Shown here one piece after another: positions 23,501-31,593 of a DNA stretch of 64,000 bases. A program made the position numbers and the translations under genes. The notes beneath the pieces were generated by a model. The model saw nothing but the letters and a program-made list of their open reading frames with translations. It searched no databases and had not been told where the DNA came from. The first letter of the stretch is position 1. Every line of letters begins with the position of its first letter. The DNA is taken from positions 124,001 to 188,000 of the forward strand of contig CACXXT010000001.1 of NCBI GenBank assembly GCA_902771725.1. The letters run 5' to 3'. This DNA is from an uncultured Bacteroidales bacterium. GTDB lineage: Bacteria; Bacteroidota; Bacteroidia; Bacteroidales; Bacteroidaceae.

Positions 23501-25059
23501 GAGGCTTCGGCTCCTTCTCCATCAACATCACCGACCTGCTGGTCGAGGGCACCAACACCCTCGCCGTGAAGGTCGTCGACAAGACTGACCCGGCATACCA
23601 GCCCGTGGGCAAACAGCGCCTGGCACCTGGTGCAGACGCCGCCTCTGCCTGGAACAACGCCGTCTCCGGCATCTGGCAGACCGTGTGGATGGAGCCCGTG
23701 GAGCATCAGCACATCACCCGCCTGCGCATCACCCCCGATGTGGACCAGCGTCAGTTCAGCATCCTCGCCGAGGTCGCCAACTCCGACGAGGCTTCCCAGG
23801 TTGCCGTATCCCTCAGCTTCGGCGGACAGCCCGTGGCGCAGGGTACCGCTGCCGTGGGTCAGCCTGTAGTCCTCACCGTGGCTTCGCCCAAACTCTGGTC
23901 TCCTTCCAATCCGGCTCTCTATGACCTCGATGTCACCCTTCTGTCCGGTGGCAAGGACATAGACCATGTCCGCAGCTATGCCGCTCTGCGCAAGATCTCC
24001 ACGGCTCAGGGTGCCGATGGCATCCATCGGATCCAGCTGAACAACAGTGACCTCTTCCAGATTGGTGTCCTCGACCAGGGCTACTGGCCCGACGGCCTCT
24101 ACACCGCTCCCACGGATTCCGCCATGCTCTTCGACCTGCAGACCGCCAAGGACCTCGGTTTCAACCTCATCCGCAAGCACCAGAAGGTGGAACCCGACCG
24201 CTGGTACTACTATGCCGACAGCCTCGGTCTCCTCGTCTGGCAAGACATGCCTGCCCTCGGACGCACCGACGAGCCTTGGGTGCCAACCTCCTGGAGTACC
24301 ACCAATGCACGTCCCAGCACCTCTGTCCGCACTGTCTACCAGCGCGAGTGGGGAGAGATCATTGCCCAGCTCTATTCCCATCCTTCCATCATCGTATGGA
24401 CACCTTTTGACGAGGCCATAGGTCAGTTCCAGACCTCTGCCAATGTGGACTTCACCCGTAATGCCGATGCCACCCGTCTGATTGATGCTGCCAGTGGCGG
24501 CAACCACAAGCAGGGTCTCGGTGACTTCCTCGATCTCCACGACTACACCACCAAGCCCGCCATCCTCCTCTACGATCCCGAGCGTCCCGTCGTGCTGGGT
24601 GCCTTCGGTGCCTTGGATCGCAACATCGAGGATCATCGTTGGTACGACTCCAGCGCCAATATCTCCACGGCCTACAGCACCGAATTGCGTCTGACCAACG
24701 GCTACGCCAACACGGCAGCCGCAGTCCTCGCGCTGGCCACTGCCACCACGTCTTCCGACGACCAGCCCGCCGCCTTCTCCGCTGCCGTCTACAAGCAGCT
24801 CTACGACGTAGGCAAGGAGGTCAACGGTCTTCTCACCTACGACCGTGAAGTCTTGAAGGTCGCTGCCGACCGCGTGCGTGAGTCCAACGATGCCCTGCGC
24901 CAGCTCTTCGGAGGCGAGGATGGCATCATCACCCCCTCCGTCGCTCCCGGCACCACGGCTATCTACGACCTCTCCGGTCGCCCGCAGACCGCCCTCCGCC
25001 ACGGAGTGAATATCGTCCGGCTGCCCAACGGCACCGTCACCAAGCTCCTCGTGAAGTAA
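20587..25059 (+). CDS. Fusion of GtaA-type six-hairpin domain and degenerate GH2 module
   Basis: 1490 residues with signal peptide (LLLAAATTVHAQ). N-terminal half: the DUF4964/DUF5127/DUF4965/DUF1793 layout of glutaminase A-like proteins (LRLPSVPLLLNDPYFSLWSP; VYGGDMPLEESGNMLTLA), with a jelly-roll insert at ~115-235. From ~875 to 1350 a GH2 module follows (WQNLNGLWNYAV; SGIWQTVWMEPV; NLIRKHQKVEPDRWYYYADS). In the usual acid/base motif FNE the Asn is Asp (FDEA, Glu1276). The usual nucleophile motif LGEFGG reads LGAFGA, with Ala1339 (GCC at 24601) in place of Glu. The GH2 part therefore probably does not hydrolyse by the normal mechanism. The tail has YDLSGRPQTALRHGVNIVRL. Last gene of the operon. 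Confidence 0.85.
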   Translation: MRRLQQILFAVALLLAAATTVHAQTAEIFEPYKQTELRLPSVPLLLNDPYFSLWSPHDKLTDGTTRHWADIEKPMDGLLRVDGVSYRFMGSGRGFLLSSIAPMANEQAWEGRVSYDGQGGTAWTTSSFDDSSWETQQAAWGTPNEYPNVRNPWTATNSDIYIRRTVNLTAEDLKKDLWIQFSHDDVFELYINGTRVVATGETWIQGETHQLTTDEKRKLHTGENIIAAHCHNTNGGAYVDFGLFENTYTVPEGVKIATQKSVDVLATNTYYTFACGPVELDLVFTAPMIITDLDLVSTPVNFISYQVRSTDGAKHDVQFYFATTPILTINEPMQPVDIERITENGVQYLKAGSTAQRVLGRAGDLISIDWGYLYIPNVNGDISFAGTGIMESTFAATGKLPECESKITGQAPANLTTLAYSHDFGSVQQGASYMMIGYDEVYDIRYFGKDYKGYWARNGKTITQAFDDFHARYDELMQLSRQQDKVIYDDALAAGNVKYAELLSGSYRQVLAAHKLFEDDGGRLLYFSKENNSNGCVNTVDLTYPSAPLFLMYNTELQKGMMTSIFEYSRTGRWTKPFAAHDLGTYPHANGQVYGGDMPLEESGNMLTLAAMICMIDGNTEWIDKYWSICTTWVGYLVKNGQDPAEQLCTDDFAGHWAHNANLSIKAIMAVAAYAQMARMRGSESTYQRYMDTATKMAQIWEQDACEGDHYRLAYDRANTWGQKYNLVWDKLWGIYIFPNGVIDREIAYYLTKQNAWGLPLDSREKYSKNDWIMWTASMADDTETFLKFADPIWKWVNETTDRIPLSDWYYTDSKRFRGFRARSVIGGFWMKILMDKYAPGKPDQSTWAPRGHQLQTRWAAKVDPAAPLPEYPRPQLVRSQWQNLNGLWNYAVNTNGKLPTEFDGQILVPFPIESSLSGVNRPLDANQFLLYSREFTIPADWQGKDIILNFGAVDYNATVTVNGRQAGSHVGGFGSFSINITDLLVEGTNTLAVKVVDKTDPAYQPVGKQRLAPGADAASAWNNAVSGIWQTVWMEPVEHQHITRLRITPDVDQRQFSILAEVANSDEASQVAVSLSFGGQPVAQGTAAVGQPVVLTVASPKLWSPSNPALYDLDVTLLSGGKDIDHVRSYAALRKISTAQGADGIHRIQLNNSDLFQIGVLDQGYWPDGLYTAPTDSAMLFDLQTAKDLGFNLIRKHQKVEPDRWYYYADSLGLLVWQDMPALGRTDEPWVPTSWSTTNARPSTSVRTVYQREWGEIIAQLYSHPSIIVWTPFDEAIGQFQTSANVDFTRNADATRLIDAASGGNHKQGLGDFLDLHDYTTKPAILLYDPERPVVLGAFGALDRNIEDHRWYDSSANISTAYSTELRLTNGYANTAAAVLALATATTSSDDQPAAFSAAVYKQLYDVGKEVNGLLTYDREVLKVAADRVRESNDALRQLFGGEDGIITPSVAPGTTAIYDLSGRPQTALRHGVNIVRLPNGTVTKLLVK

Positions 25060-25067
25060 GAAGATAG

Positions 25068-25107
25068 GCCACGGATTAAATGTTGGTAATCAGCATAATC
25101 CGTGGCC
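25068..25107 (+). terminator. Terminator-like hairpin after the GtaA-GH2 gene
   Basis: GGCCACGGATTA at 25068-25079 pairs with TAATCCGTGGCC at 25096-25107, just after the stop codon. A related half, TAATCCGTGGTC followed by seven T residues, occurs at 25188-25205. Confidence 0.6.
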
Positions 25108-25218
25108 CTCTATTTATGATCGCGGATTACGCGGATTAACACGGTTTATTCTTAACGTTTCTCGCAAGAAGATTATTAAACTGTGTAATCCGTGGTCTTT
25201 TTTTATGATTGCGGTCTC

Positions 25219-25860
25219 CTATACGATGGTGAGCAAATCCTCCCACGTCTCCACGATGTACTCCGCTCCGTACTGCTCCATTTCCTCGCGTGTGCCGTAT
25301 CCACCCCATAGGATACCAGCTGCGGGCAGCCCTACGGCGTGCGCTCCTTCGATGTCGTGGTAGCGGTCACCGATCATCAGCGTCCGCTCGCGCTCCAGCC
25401 CGAATGTCTCGATGGCGTGGCGTAGTACGTCCGCCTTGCTGTGCAGCGTACCTGCCTCGTCGCGTGCAGCTAAGAAGTCGAAGAATCGGGCGAGGTCGAA
25501 GTAGCGCAGTACCTCCCGCACCATCGGCATGTTCTTGCTCGACCCGATGCCCATGCGGTAGCCCCGTAGCTGCAGCTCCGTCAGCGCCTCCACCGTGCCT
25601 GGGTACACCTCGTTCTCATACACCCCCGTGGTGAAGTACCGTTCGCGGTACACCCTCACCGCCTCCTCCGCCTGCTCTGGCGAAAAGCCGTAGAAGTCGA
25701 TGAACGAATCCTCCAGAGGAGGACCCACGAAGCAGCGCAGCGTAGAGGCGTCGTCCACATGAATGCCAAAATGATCCAGCGCGTACTGTGCACAGCGCAT
25801 GATGCCCAGTCCGCTGTCGGTCAGCGTGCCGTCGAGGTCGAAGAGGAGGGTTGTGTACAT
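25219..25860 (-). CDS. HAD-superfamily phosphatase (Gph/PpaX-like)
   Basis: 213 residues. Motif I is LLFDLDGTLTDSG (Asp8 nucleophile), motif II GIGSSKNMP (Ser), motif III a Lys in the RKP/LHSKADV region, and motif IV MIGDRYHDIEGA. A helical cap lies between motifs I and II. This is the subfamily IA layout of phosphoglycolate phosphatase-like enzymes that remove phosphate from small metabolites. The gene stands alone, with a TATTTTTG element about 57 bp upstream at 25917-25924 (minus strand) and a TTTAGAG repeat in the leader. Confidence 0.9.
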   Translation of the reverse strand: MYTTLLFDLDGTLTDSGLGIMRCAQYALDHFGIHVDDASTLRCFVGPPLEDSFIDFYGFSPEQAEEAVRVYRERYFTTGVYENEVYPGTVEALTELQLRGYRMGIGSSKNMPMVREVLRYFDLARFFDFLAARDEAGTLHSKADVLRHAIETFGLERERTLMIGDRYHDIEGAHAVGLPAAGILWGGYGTREEMEQYGAEYIVETWEDLLTIV

Positions 25861-25998
25861 TATAGAGTTTAGAGTTTAGAGTGGCTTCGCTTTCGTTGTT
25901 TATAGAATTTCGAGTGCAAAAATAGGTAAAATAGAGGCAAAAAGAGCCTTGAAGGCAAAAAACTTTCAAAATTCAGCACTATTCACCTAACTTTTTTA

Positions 25999-26006
25999 TA
26001 CTTTTG
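25999..26006 (+). promoter_or_regulatory. -7 element of the tRNA-Ser gene
   Basis: TACTTTTG, 15 bp before the first base of the tRNA. Confidence 0.55.
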
Positions 26007-26021
26007 CACCGCAAAACCATT

Positions 26022-26106
26022 GGAAGGATGGTAGAGTGGTCGATTACACCGGTCTTGAAAACCGGCGCACGGAGACGTGCCGGGGGTTCGAATCCCTCTC
26101 CTTCCG
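26022..26106 (+). tRNA. tRNA-Ser (anticodon UGA)
   Basis: 85 bases. Acceptor GGAAGGA pairs with TCCTTCC, discriminator G. Anticodon arm CCGGT-CTTGAAA-ACCGG has anticodon TGA. The long variable arm (CGCACGGAGACGTGCC) is typical of class II tRNA-Ser. T-arm GGGGG-TTCGAAT-CCCTC. The CCA end is not encoded. Confidence 0.95.
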
Positions 26107-26296
26107 CTGCAAAAGGGAAGCCATTGGCTTCCTTTCTCCGTTTCAGGAGAGAGGTTCGAACCCCTTGCACTTCTCACGCGCTTTCCGACGGCTGCTACGA
26201 CTAAGTAAACTTGTCTTGCACCCTTCGAGCGCTGAGAAGTCAACTTCAGAAACAACATTCAGTTGTTCCTCTTGTTGCCACCCTCTCCTTCCGCAA

Positions 26297-26334
26297 AAAG
26301 CGCCAATCTCTGGATAAGAGGTTGGCGCTTTCTT
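26297..26334. terminator. Bidirectional terminator between tRNA-Ser and the FMN-binding gene
   Basis: AAAGCGCCAA at 26297-26306 pairs with TTGGCGCTTT at 26322-26331, with A-rich and T-rich flanks. It serves the plus-strand tRNA transcript and the minus-strand operon ending at 26356. Confidence 0.75.
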
Positions 26335-26355
26335 AGGGGTGCATAAAGCAGAAAA

Positions 26356-26754
26356 CTATTTCTTCTTGTTGTAGTATTCCAGTCCGCGCTTGACGTTCTC
26401 GATGACGGATTCGGAGGAGTAGGTGGCACCGGTGATGACATCGACTTCCTGTGCGGCAGCTTTCTTCACGACGAGTCCGTTCCACTTGTTGAGGAGGTCG
26501 CGCTTGATGAGGGCGAAGTACTTGGGCGTCTCGAGGTTCTTCAGGGCCTCGATGTGGTCGATCTTGTTGCCTTTGATGTAAATCTTCAGGGGCGTGGTGC
26601 CGGCATAGCCTTCGACATCTTCGGCGAGGGACGTGGTGTTGACAACGGCCATGCCGTTCTCCTTGGTGATAATGTCCTCGGCGGGGCGAAGGCTCATCAG
26701 CGTGACGCCCGTAAGTGCTGCTGCAAGCAGCATGGTAATACCTTTAAATTTCAT
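26356..26754 (-). CDS. FMN-binding domain protein
   Basis: 132 residues with an N-terminal signal or membrane segment (ITMLLAAALTGVTLMSLRP). The body is one FMN-binding domain like the covalent-flavin part of Rnf/Nqr subunits: PLKIYIKGNKIDHIEAL and DVITGATYSSESVIENVK. The Thr/Ser of ITGATYSS is the usual phosphoester attachment site of FMN. It follows the Tat aldo/keto reductase by 48 bp, and together they suggest an exported electron-transfer pair. Covalent attachment would need an ApbE transferase encoded elsewhere. Confidence 0.9.
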   Translation of the reverse strand: MKFKGITMLLAAALTGVTLMSLRPAEDIITKENGMAVVNTTSLAEDVEGYAGTTPLKIYIKGNKIDHIEALKNLETPKYFALIKRDLLNKWNGLVVKKAAAQEVDVITGATYSSESVIENVKRGLEYYNKKK

Positions 26755-26802
26755 TGTTCTTGTTCTTGGTTCGATACTTAGACCCGCACGGCGGCAAAAG
26801 GT

Positions 26803-28158
26803 TTAACGGCGGCGCTTGCGGGTGAGTTCCACGAGACGGGTCATCTGGTTGGGGATGCGGATCTGCTGGGGGCACTTGCTGAGGCACTCGCCGCAGTCCT
26901 GACAGGCGGTGGCACGCTTGAGTTCCGGAATGGCCTGACGATAGGCTTCGGTGTAGGCACGCTGGCGCTCGGCGAAGTCGGGTGAGGTGCTCTCCGGCAG
27001 GGGCAGTATCCCCTTGGTGACTGCATCGTTGTAGAAGGCGAAGTTGCCGGGGATGTCGACACCATAGGGGCAGGGCATGCAATAGCCGCAGGTGGTGCAA
27101 CCGATGGTGGGGAAACCGGCCATCTGGTCGGCAATGCGAGCGAGCAGTTCGTCCTCGGCGGGGGAGCAGGGCTGCAGGGGAGAGAATGTCTGGACGTTCT
27201 CCTCGAGGTGCTCCATGCGGTTCATGCCACTGAGAGCCGTGAGCACGTTGGGACGGGAGCCCACCCAGCGGAATGCCCAGCGGGCAGGGCTGTCGTCGGG
27301 ATGTACGGCGGCCAGCTGTGCCTTGATTTCCTCGTTGACGTTGGCCAGTCCTCCACCACGGATGGGTTCCATGATGACGCATTGGATGCCGAGTTTCTCC
27401 AGACGGCCGTAGAGGTATTCGGCATCGGCATCGCCACCGCGGCGTCCGCGACGGCCGGCGTGGCGCCAGTCGAGGTAGTTCATCTGGATCTGTACGAAGT
27501 CCCAGTGGTACTCGTCGTTGTGGTCGAGGAGGTAGTCGAAGGCGGCAACGTTGCCGTGGTAGCTGAAGCCGAGGTGGCGGATGCGTCCGGCCTCGCGCTC
27601 CTTGAGCAGGAAGTCCAGCATGCCATTGTCGAGGAAACGTCCCTTGAGGTTCTCCACGCCTCCGCCTCCGATGGAGTGGAGCAGGTAGTAATCGATGTAG
27701 TCCACGCGGAGCTTGCGGAAACTGTTCTCATACATCTCCTTGGATTTCTCGAAAGACCAGAGGGCCTGGTTCTGATTGGACAGCTTGGTGGCGATGTAGT
27801 ATTTGTCGCGGGGATAGCGGCTGAGGGTGAGACCCGTGACTTCCTCGTTGCGGCCTCCGCCATACATGGGTGCGGTGTCGAAGTAGTTGACGCCGTGGGC
27901 AATGGCATAGTCCACGAGGCGGTCGACATCCTCCTGCTCGCGAGGCAGGCGCATCATGCCGAAGCCCAGCAGGGAGATGGCCTCGCCACTACCGTTCTGC
28001 ACGCGGTAGGTCATCTTGGAATTGGGGTCGGGAGCAGAGAAGGGACGGGGAGTCTCGGCAAAAGTACTCAGGGGGCTCATGGCCATCAGGGCAGAGCCGA
28101 AGCCGAGGCGGCGCAGGAACTGGCGTCGGCTGATTTCTTGAATTTCTTTCTTTGACAT
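26803..28158 (-). CDS. Tat-exported aldo/keto reductase with C-terminal 4Fe-4S domain
   Basis: 451 residues. The twin-arginine signal is SRRQFLRRLGFGSALMAMSP. The aldo/keto reductase barrel spans ~45-330, with the catalytic Asp-Tyr-Lys set suggested by NYFDTAPMYGGGRNEEV and ATKLSNQN. The C-terminus carries two Cys clusters, CTTCGYCMPCPYGVDIP (~350) and CQDCGECLSKCPQQIRIP (~425), like ferredoxin-type 4Fe-4S sites. Substrate unknown. It sits in an operon between a GH109/Gfo-Idh-MocA-like gene (13 bp) and the FMN-binding gene (48 bp). Confidence 0.9.
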   Translation of the reverse strand: MSKKEIQEISRRQFLRRLGFGSALMAMSPLSTFAETPRPFSAPDPNSKMTYRVQNGSGEAISLLGFGMMRLPREQEDVDRLVDYAIAHGVNYFDTAPMYGGGRNEEVTGLTLSRYPRDKYYIATKLSNQNQALWSFEKSKEMYENSFRKLRVDYIDYYLLHSIGGGGVENLKGRFLDNGMLDFLLKEREAGRIRHLGFSYHGNVAAFDYLLDHNDEYHWDFVQIQMNYLDWRHAGRRGRRGGDADAEYLYGRLEKLGIQCVIMEPIRGGGLANVNEEIKAQLAAVHPDDSPARWAFRWVGSRPNVLTALSGMNRMEHLEENVQTFSPLQPCSPAEDELLARIADQMAGFPTIGCTTCGYCMPCPYGVDIPGNFAFYNDAVTKGILPLPESTSPDFAERQRAYTEAYRQAIPELKRATACQDCGECLSKCPQQIRIPNQMTRLVELTRKRRR

Positions 28159-28171
28159 ATTTGGTCGGTTT

Positions 28172-29272
28172 CTAAAGAGTTTGTGTAGATGATAAAGGTT
28201 CTATTCCGTAGAAATCCGGGAAGCGTACGGGAGCAAATCCCCGGGCGATGCTCTCCTCGGAAAGGGGGATGACGGCGCACCAGGTGGCGAGGTCATTGAT
28301 GTCAATCCCGAAAGGCCTGCCCCCGGTAAGGGCTGCTATCAAGCGCCGGTTCATGGCGAGCGTCATCTCCTGATGCGACGGGCGTCCCGTGTCGTGGAGT
28401 TCAATGCGTTCGCGGGTGCCGATGAAGAGCAGCCGGCGGTCGTAGGGCTGGGAGGTCATGACATCGTGGCGCAAGAGTATGGTATGCCCCCGGCGTGTGC
28501 GTAGGAGGGTGGTGGTGTGGTCACCATTCTGGAAGTCCTGGGCCTCCGCACCCGTGTGGTTCTTATATTGTTGGGGACCGGAAAAGGCACCGGTGTCCAT
28601 GCAGACGAGGGTCTCCAGTGTGTCGGTCTTTCCAATTCCCATGGCCTGACAGATAGGGCCCAGCTCGTGGGTGGGGTATAGGTCTCCGCGCCGCTGGCGG
28701 TTCATCTCCAGCCTCCATGTGGTCCAACGGTCGTCCAGGCAGTGGTAGTAGTTCCCTTCGGCATGCACGACCTCCCCGATGTCGCCCCGGTGTATGGCCT
28801 CGATGGCCTCCATCGTCTGCTGTTCGAAGCAGGCGTTCTCCAGCAGGAAACAGTGGCGGCGGGTTTCCCGGGCGGTGCTCAGGAGCAAGTGCACTTCTTC
28901 CAGCGTCGTGGCTGCGGGAACCTCAATGGCCACATCCTTTCCCTGACGCATGGCCTCCACGGCGATGTGGGGATGGGAAGTCCAGTCCGTGCAGATATAG
29001 ACCAACTCGACGGCCTCCATCCGGCATACCTTCTTGTAGGCATCTGCACCATGAACGCACTCTGGAGCAGAGCCATCGGGCAGCAAGAGCCGGGCCTGCG
29101 CCACATTGGATTCGCTGAGGTCACAGAGGGCTACAATCCCCGCAGATTCCACGGGGAGCATCAGCTGGAGAGTGGTACGCCCACGCTCGCCCAAGCCTAC
29201 AAAAGCGACCCCGATGCGGCGCGAAGGCGCTGACGGCGGCAGAGAGCCCGAAAGATGGTGAGTTGTTGTCAT
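28172..29272 (-). CDS. Gfo/Idh/MocA oxidoreductase, GH109-like
   Basis: 366 residues. N-terminal Rossmann fold with GLGERG (26-31) for NAD(H), then ALCDLSESN and YICTDWTSHPHIAVEAMRQG. The middle segment RGDLYPTHELGPICQAMGI resembles the YPTHGLGP signature of GH109 enzymes, which cleave alpha-N-acetylgalactosaminides by an NAD-dependent mechanism. Here the Gly after the His is Glu, so activity may differ. No clear signal peptide is present, although the first 17 residues are Ser/Pro-rich. First gene of a three-gene operon; a TATTTTTG element lies at 29303-29310. Confidence 0.85.
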   Translation of the reverse strand: MTTTHHLSGSLPPSAPSRRIGVAFVGLGERGRTTLQLMLPVESAGIVALCDLSESNVAQARLLLPDGSAPECVHGADAYKKVCRMEAVELVYICTDWTSHPHIAVEAMRQGKDVAIEVPAATTLEEVHLLLSTARETRRHCFLLENACFEQQTMEAIEAIHRGDIGEVVHAEGNYYHCLDDRWTTWRLEMNRQRRGDLYPTHELGPICQAMGIGKTDTLETLVCMDTGAFSGPQQYKNHTGAEAQDFQNGDHTTTLLRTRRGHTILLRHDVMTSQPYDRRLLFIGTRERIELHDTGRPSHQEMTLAMNRRLIAALTGGRPFGIDINDLATWCAVIPLSEESIARGFAPVRFPDFYGIEPLSSTQTL

Positions 29273-29302
29273 TAAGGAAGTCTAATTGGGAGATTAACGC
29301 TG

Positions 29303-29310
29303 CAAAAATA
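29303..29310 (-). promoter_or_regulatory. -7 element of the oxidoreductase operon
   Basis: TATTTTTG on the minus strand, 30 bp before the start codon at 29272. Confidence 0.5.
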
Positions 29311-29384
29311 CGGTTTTTTAGAGGAATAATCTCGCTCCGGTGGAGAAAAAAAAGATAAATAGGTGGAAAAAGAATTATTTTTTG

Positions 29385-29392
29385 TATTTTTG
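29385..29392 (+). promoter_or_regulatory. -7 element of the DUF5020/M18 unit
   Basis: TATTTTTG, 63 bp before the ATG at 29456. No clear -33 element. Confidence 0.5.
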
Positions 29393-29455
29393 TCACATCT
29401 TTAGAGAATAATAGACGTATTACACATTATTAAATATCATAAACAACGACAATTT

Positions 29456-30187
29456 ATGAAGAAATTCCTTACTCTGACTCTGCTGAGCGTGCTCAGTATG
29501 GCTGCGGGTGCACAAAACATCCAGTTCCACTATGACTTCGGTCGTAACCTGTATCCCAATGATGAGGCCGGACGCCCGAAAGTAACAATCACCCTGGAGC
29601 AGTACAAGGCCGACCGGCTGGGGTCGTGGTTCTACTTCTGCGACCTGGACCTGAGCCGCAAATTCTTCCAAGGTGCCTATGCCGAGATTTCGCGTGAATT
29701 CAATCTGGGCAAGAACTCCCCCTTCGCAGCCCACCTGGAGTACAATGGAGGTATGAACCGCGTTGGAAGTTTCCAGCACGCTGCCCTCGTGGGTGCTGCC
29801 TGGAACGGACACAACAGCGACTACACCACCACCTATTCCGTGCAACTGATGTATAAGCAATTCTTCGAAAGCTATGCAGGAACCCGCTCCTATGCCAGTG
29901 CACAGTTGACAGGCGTATGGAGCACGATGTTCTGCAACAAGGCTTTCACCTTCTGCGGATACATTGATTTCTGGCGCGGCGAGAAGGCCAACCACCACGG
30001 GAAACTGGTCATGTTGGCCGAGCCTCAGTTGTGGTACAACCTGAACACGCTGCCCCGTATGCATGGCATCAACCTCAGCATCGGAACAGAGTGGGAGATC
30101 AGTAACGACTTCATCTTCAACCAGGATCCGCTCAGCAGCACCACTTTCTTCTTCAATCCTACACTCGCCCTGAAGTGGGCCTTCTGA
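29456..30187 (+). CDS. DUF5020-type outer-membrane beta-barrel protein
   Basis: 243 residues with signal peptide (MKKFLTLTLLSVLSMAAGAQ). The rest alternates amphipathic strands with aromatic girdles (IQFHYDFGRNLY; WFYFCDLDLSRKFFQGAYAE; LWYNLNTLPRMHGINLSIG) and ends in Phe (TLALKWAF), as expected for a small porin-like barrel. It resembles DUF5020 proteins, which look like the nucleoside channel Tsx. Substrate unknown. The M18 aminopeptidase gene starts 14 bp downstream and is probably cotranscribed. Confidence 0.8.
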   Translation: MKKFLTLTLLSVLSMAAGAQNIQFHYDFGRNLYPNDEAGRPKVTITLEQYKADRLGSWFYFCDLDLSRKFFQGAYAEISREFNLGKNSPFAAHLEYNGGMNRVGSFQHAALVGAAWNGHNSDYTTTYSVQLMYKQFFESYAGTRSYASAQLTGVWSTMFCNKAFTFCGYIDFWRGEKANHHGKLVMLAEPQLWYNLNTLPRMHGINLSIGTEWEISNDFIFNQDPLSSTTFFFNPTLALKWAF

Positions 30188-30201
30188 AAAGTTATGGCAT
30201 C

Positions 30202-31509
30202 ATGATACAACGTCTTCTGAACTTCCTCGACGCATCGCCTGTGAACTTCCTGGCGGTGAGCAATATCTGTACGGAACTGGAACGCGCGGGCTACCGCCGC
30301 ATGGATCCGACCCAGTCACTGGGCGCACTCTCTGCCGGTGACCGTCTATACGTCACCAAGAACGATTCGTCGGTTTATGCCTTCGAGGTGGGGCTCCAGC
30401 CGCTGGCCGAAGCCGGTTTCCACATGATCTGTGCCCATTGCGACTCGCCCACCTTCCGCATCAAACCCAATGCCGAGATGACGTGTGAGGGTGGCATCGT
30501 GAAGCTGAACACCGAGGTCTACGGCGGTCCTATCATGTCCACGTGGTTTGACCGCCCGCTGACGCTGGCAGGACGTGTCATCCTACGTGGAGAGGATGCC
30601 TTGCATCCGCAGACCCGCCTGCTGCACATCCGACGCCCGCTGCTGCAGATCAGCAACCTGGCCATTCACTTCAACCGTCAGGTCAACGACGGTGTGAAAC
30701 TGAGCAAGCAGAAGGATATGCTGCCCCTGCTGGGAATCGTCACGAACGAACTGGAGCGCGGTAATATGTTGCTAAACCTCATCTGTCAGGAACTCAGCAG
30801 TGAAAGCCCCGTGGCAGCGGAGGACATCTTGGACTTTGACCTCTATCTGGCTGATGCAACACCCGCCTGCACCTTCGGCCTCAAGAACGAACTGATCTCT
30901 TCCGGTCGGCTGGATGACCTCTCGATGTGCTTTGCGGGGCTGGAAGCTCTGCTGGCAGCGTCAGCGCAGCCGGAAGTGACCCGTGTGCTGGCCATCTTCG
31001 ACAACGAGGAGACGGGTTCGCAGACGAAGCAGGGGGCAGGCAGTCCCTTCCTGGCTTCTATCCTGCAGCGTATGGCACTCGCACAAAGCGGTACCGTGGA
31101 GGCATTCTACCAGGCCGTGGAGCGGGCATTCATGGTATCTGCTGACAATGCCCACGCCTGGCATCCGAACTACAGTGAGAAGTACGACCCCACGAATCAT
31201 CCAGTGCTGGGCGGAGGACCCGTCATCAAGTTCAACGCCGCACAGAAATATGCCAGCGATGCCGCTTCGGCAGCCGTCTTTGCAGAAGTGTGCCGGATGG
31301 CGGGGGTGCCCTGTCAGCGTTTTGTGAACCACAGCGACGTTGCCGGCGGCAGTACCCTGGGCAACATCCTCGCATCGTCTATCCCCCTACGGGGTGTGGA
31401 CATGGGAAATCCCATCCTGGCCATGCACAGCTGCCGGGAGACAGGCAGCGTGGCTGACCACGAATACGCCGTGCGGGCTTTCACGCAGTTCTATGAGTGC
31501 GGAGGTTGA
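30202..31509 (+). CDS. M18 family aspartyl aminopeptidase
   Basis: 435 residues from the ATG at 30202; the frame extends to 30175 but would overlap the upstream gene. Metal-binding and catalytic residues are in place: His79 and Asp81 in ICAHCDSPTFRIKP, the Glu pair in FDNEETGSQTKQGAGSPF, Asp in VSADNAHAWHPNYSEKYDP, and the late His in FVNHSDVAGGSTLGNI. M18 enzymes are di-zinc, tetrahedral, cytoplasmic peptidases preferring N-terminal acidic residues. No signal peptide. Confidence 0.95.
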   Translation: MIQRLLNFLDASPVNFLAVSNICTELERAGYRRMDPTQSLGALSAGDRLYVTKNDSSVYAFEVGLQPLAEAGFHMICAHCDSPTFRIKPNAEMTCEGGIVKLNTEVYGGPIMSTWFDRPLTLAGRVILRGEDALHPQTRLLHIRRPLLQISNLAIHFNRQVNDGVKLSKQKDMLPLLGIVTNELERGNMLLNLICQELSSESPVAAEDILDFDLYLADATPACTFGLKNELISSGRLDDLSMCFAGLEALLAASAQPEVTRVLAIFDNEETGSQTKQGAGSPFLASILQRMALAQSGTVEAFYQAVERAFMVSADNAHAWHPNYSEKYDPTNHPVLGGGPVIKFNAAQKYASDAASAAVFAEVCRMAGVPCQRFVNHSDVAGGSTLGNILASSIPLRGVDMGNPILAMHSCRETGSVADHEYAVRAFTQFYECGG

Positions 31510-31511
31510 AG

Positions 31512-31575
31512 GGTAAGGACTTAAAGCTTTAAAGTTTAAGGGTTCAAGGTTTAAGAGTTTAAGGGTTCAAAGCTT
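31512..31575 (+). repeat. TTTAAGG/TTTAGAG-type heptamer repeat tract
   Basis: A degenerate tract of TTTAAAG, TTTAAGG and TTTAAGAG heptamers between the convergent M18 and btuC genes. The same family recurs at 25861, 47544, 54826, 59336 and 63692. Confidence 0.7.
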
Positions 31576-31593
31576 ATTGCTCGTAGCGCGAGT

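Noticed and set aside
21151-25002. 1283-residue minus-strand frame opposite the GtaA-GH2 gene
   Set aside because: Antisense shadow: no domain, no start signals, while the plus strand has clear family motifs. The same applies to the long frames at 17194-19344, 51076-52320 and 53329-54195.
26150-26170. Second tRNA-like T-arm (GGTTCGAACCCC) after tRNA-Ser
   Set aside because: No acceptor, D-arm or anticodon arm can be folded around it; at most a remnant.
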